The notes beneath the pieces were generated by a model. It searched no databases, had not been told where the DNA came from, and saw only the letters and a program-made list of their open reading frames with translations. 64,000 nucleotides of DNA from Dermatophagoides farinae (lineage: Eukaryota > Arthropoda > Arachnida > Sarcoptiformes > Pyroglyphidae), in NCBI RefSeq assembly GCF_024713945.1, contig NC_134677.1, positions 4,157,001-4,221,000 of the forward strand, given 5' to 3'. This document shows positions 63,141 through 64,000 of this stretch, in pieces. Numbering within the stretch: position 1 is the first letter of the stretch; each line of letters begins with the position of its first letter. The position numbers and the translations under genes are program-made.

Positions 63141-64000
63141 TGAAAAGAATAAATGTAAAGAATTTTTTTCTTATGCTCTACTAAGAAAAATAAATATTTA
63201 CAAGAAGAAGAATAGAAAACGGAAACGGCAGTGTTTGATGGGCCAAGTTATACAATAGAATACTTTCTCTCAAAACAAAATATAACTTATTGAATTGATA
63301 ATAAACCCAAATATTATATTATAATAATTATAATAATCATTCAGACATTGATATTGTTGAATAACATGAAGCAAAGAAAAAAAAATCTTATCGAAACAAA
63401 AACTTTCATTTTTTTTCTACCAAGAATGATGAAAAACGTGGATAGTTTCAGTTGTTACACACAACAACAACAACAACGAAAAAAATTCGGGCTAAATTTG
63501 GACAAAACAAATGCTGCTAAATCCTTTCACATACAAATGGATTTCAAGAGATTGCTTCCTACTTGATTTTTCTTTTTTCTTTTCATTAAACCATTCTAAA
63601 ATATCCAATTTTATTTTTTTATTTTACAGCAAATCTTAACCAAAGTAAAAAAAAAATATGTGTTCATCATGTTGGTGATTTTTTTTTTATTAGCAAACAT
63701 TTTTTTTATATTTCGGATTTATATTGTCATTCTTAAATTTGAACCCAAAATAATTATTACATTAATCATTGTAAGAATGATGATTGAAACTCTGATTTAA
63801 ACCGATATCATTTTTTTTCATTAGATCTTTTGATCCAAGACAACAACAACAAAAAAAATAAAAGAAAAGATAAAATTCAATCTAATGATTGACTGATCAA
63901 CTGATTGATAAATGATGATCAAAACAAAAAAAAAATTTTATCAATGATTGGATGACCATAATTGAAATCCAAATAACAAAACCGATTGATCAAAAAAAAA

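Larger units (their letters stand above)
55697..64000. other. 8.3 kb AT-rich region, probably 5' intron(s) of the RhoGEF gene
   Basis: The exon at 55347-55696 needs an upstream exon ending in phase 1, so the RhoGEF transcript must come from here or beyond 64,000. No exon with a clear domain was found. Holds (AACA)n at about 58045-58064, (ATC)n at about 62456-62479, (TTG)n at about 62591-62608, an ACAG/ATAG tetranucleotide tract at about 63090-63140, and the palindrome at 56855-56890. Confidence 0.5.

Noticed and set aside
1-64000. tRNA or rRNA genes
   Set aside because: No cloverleaf with GGTTC-type T-loop or rRNA-like GC-rich conserved stretch noticed; a tRNAscan/Infernal run would be decisive.

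Overview
The window looks like nuclear DNA of a small arthropod, most likely an acariform (astigmatid dust- or scab-type) mite. The reasons are a strongly AT-rich background, very short introns (55-80 nt) next to a few long ones, dense ATC/ATG, TTG and CA microsatellites, Asn/His/Ser/Gln-rich low-complexity proteins, and arthropod-type genes such as an ABCH-like half transporter and a reeler-DOMON-b561 reductase. The species assignment is inference. There are no prokaryotic features.

Layout. (1) 1-4.9 kb, minus strand: a cluster of small secreted-protein genes. It holds a repeat-bearing protein (99-1187), two tandem paralogues of a two-exon cysteine family sharing a CCAYRKYRAC core (1523-2231 and 2849-3341), and a short Cys-rich secreted protein (4451-4804). 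(2) 4.8-10.9 kb: gene-poor AT-rich DNA. (3) 10.9-24.8 kb, plus strand: an LL5/PHLDB homologue with an 859-codon disordered first coding exon, an 8.8 kb intron that may contain an 18-nt microexon, coiled coils and a C-terminal PH domain. All junctions were read by hand and stay in frame (1618 aa). (4) 25.3-27.6 kb, minus: an ABC half transporter of the NBD-TMD (ABCH/ABCG) type, 707 aa in three exons, convergent with the LL5 gene. (5) 30.4-31.6 kb, minus: a single-pass membrane protein with a long tail carrying YDxP tyrosine motifs, resembling a transmembrane adaptor. (6) 32.2-34.6 kb, minus: a six-exon ferric-chelate-reductase-1-like gene. (7) 38.9-42.1 kb, plus: a decayed non-LTR retrotransposon with an endonuclease and a reverse transcriptase, broken by two frameshifts, with a GC-rich hairpin in its 3' UTR. 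(8) 44.6-55.7 kb and probably beyond, minus: a PLEKHG5-type RhoGEF (DH-PH) whose last exon encodes only the end of a Ser-Glu-Val-COOH PDZ ligand. (9) 55.7-64 kb: AT-rich DNA, probably 5' intron of the RhoGEF, with one striking GC-cored palindrome.

Functionally the conserved genes concern cortical signalling (LL5: PIP3/microtubule-cortex docking; PLEKHG5: RhoA activation; the tyrosine-motif adaptor) and membrane transport or redox (ABC transporter, reductase). They are independent genes, not an operon. The items that look least described are the CCAYRKYRAC secreted family, the tyrosine-motif membrane protein, the LL5 Cys cluster and microexon, and the palindrome near 56.87 kb.
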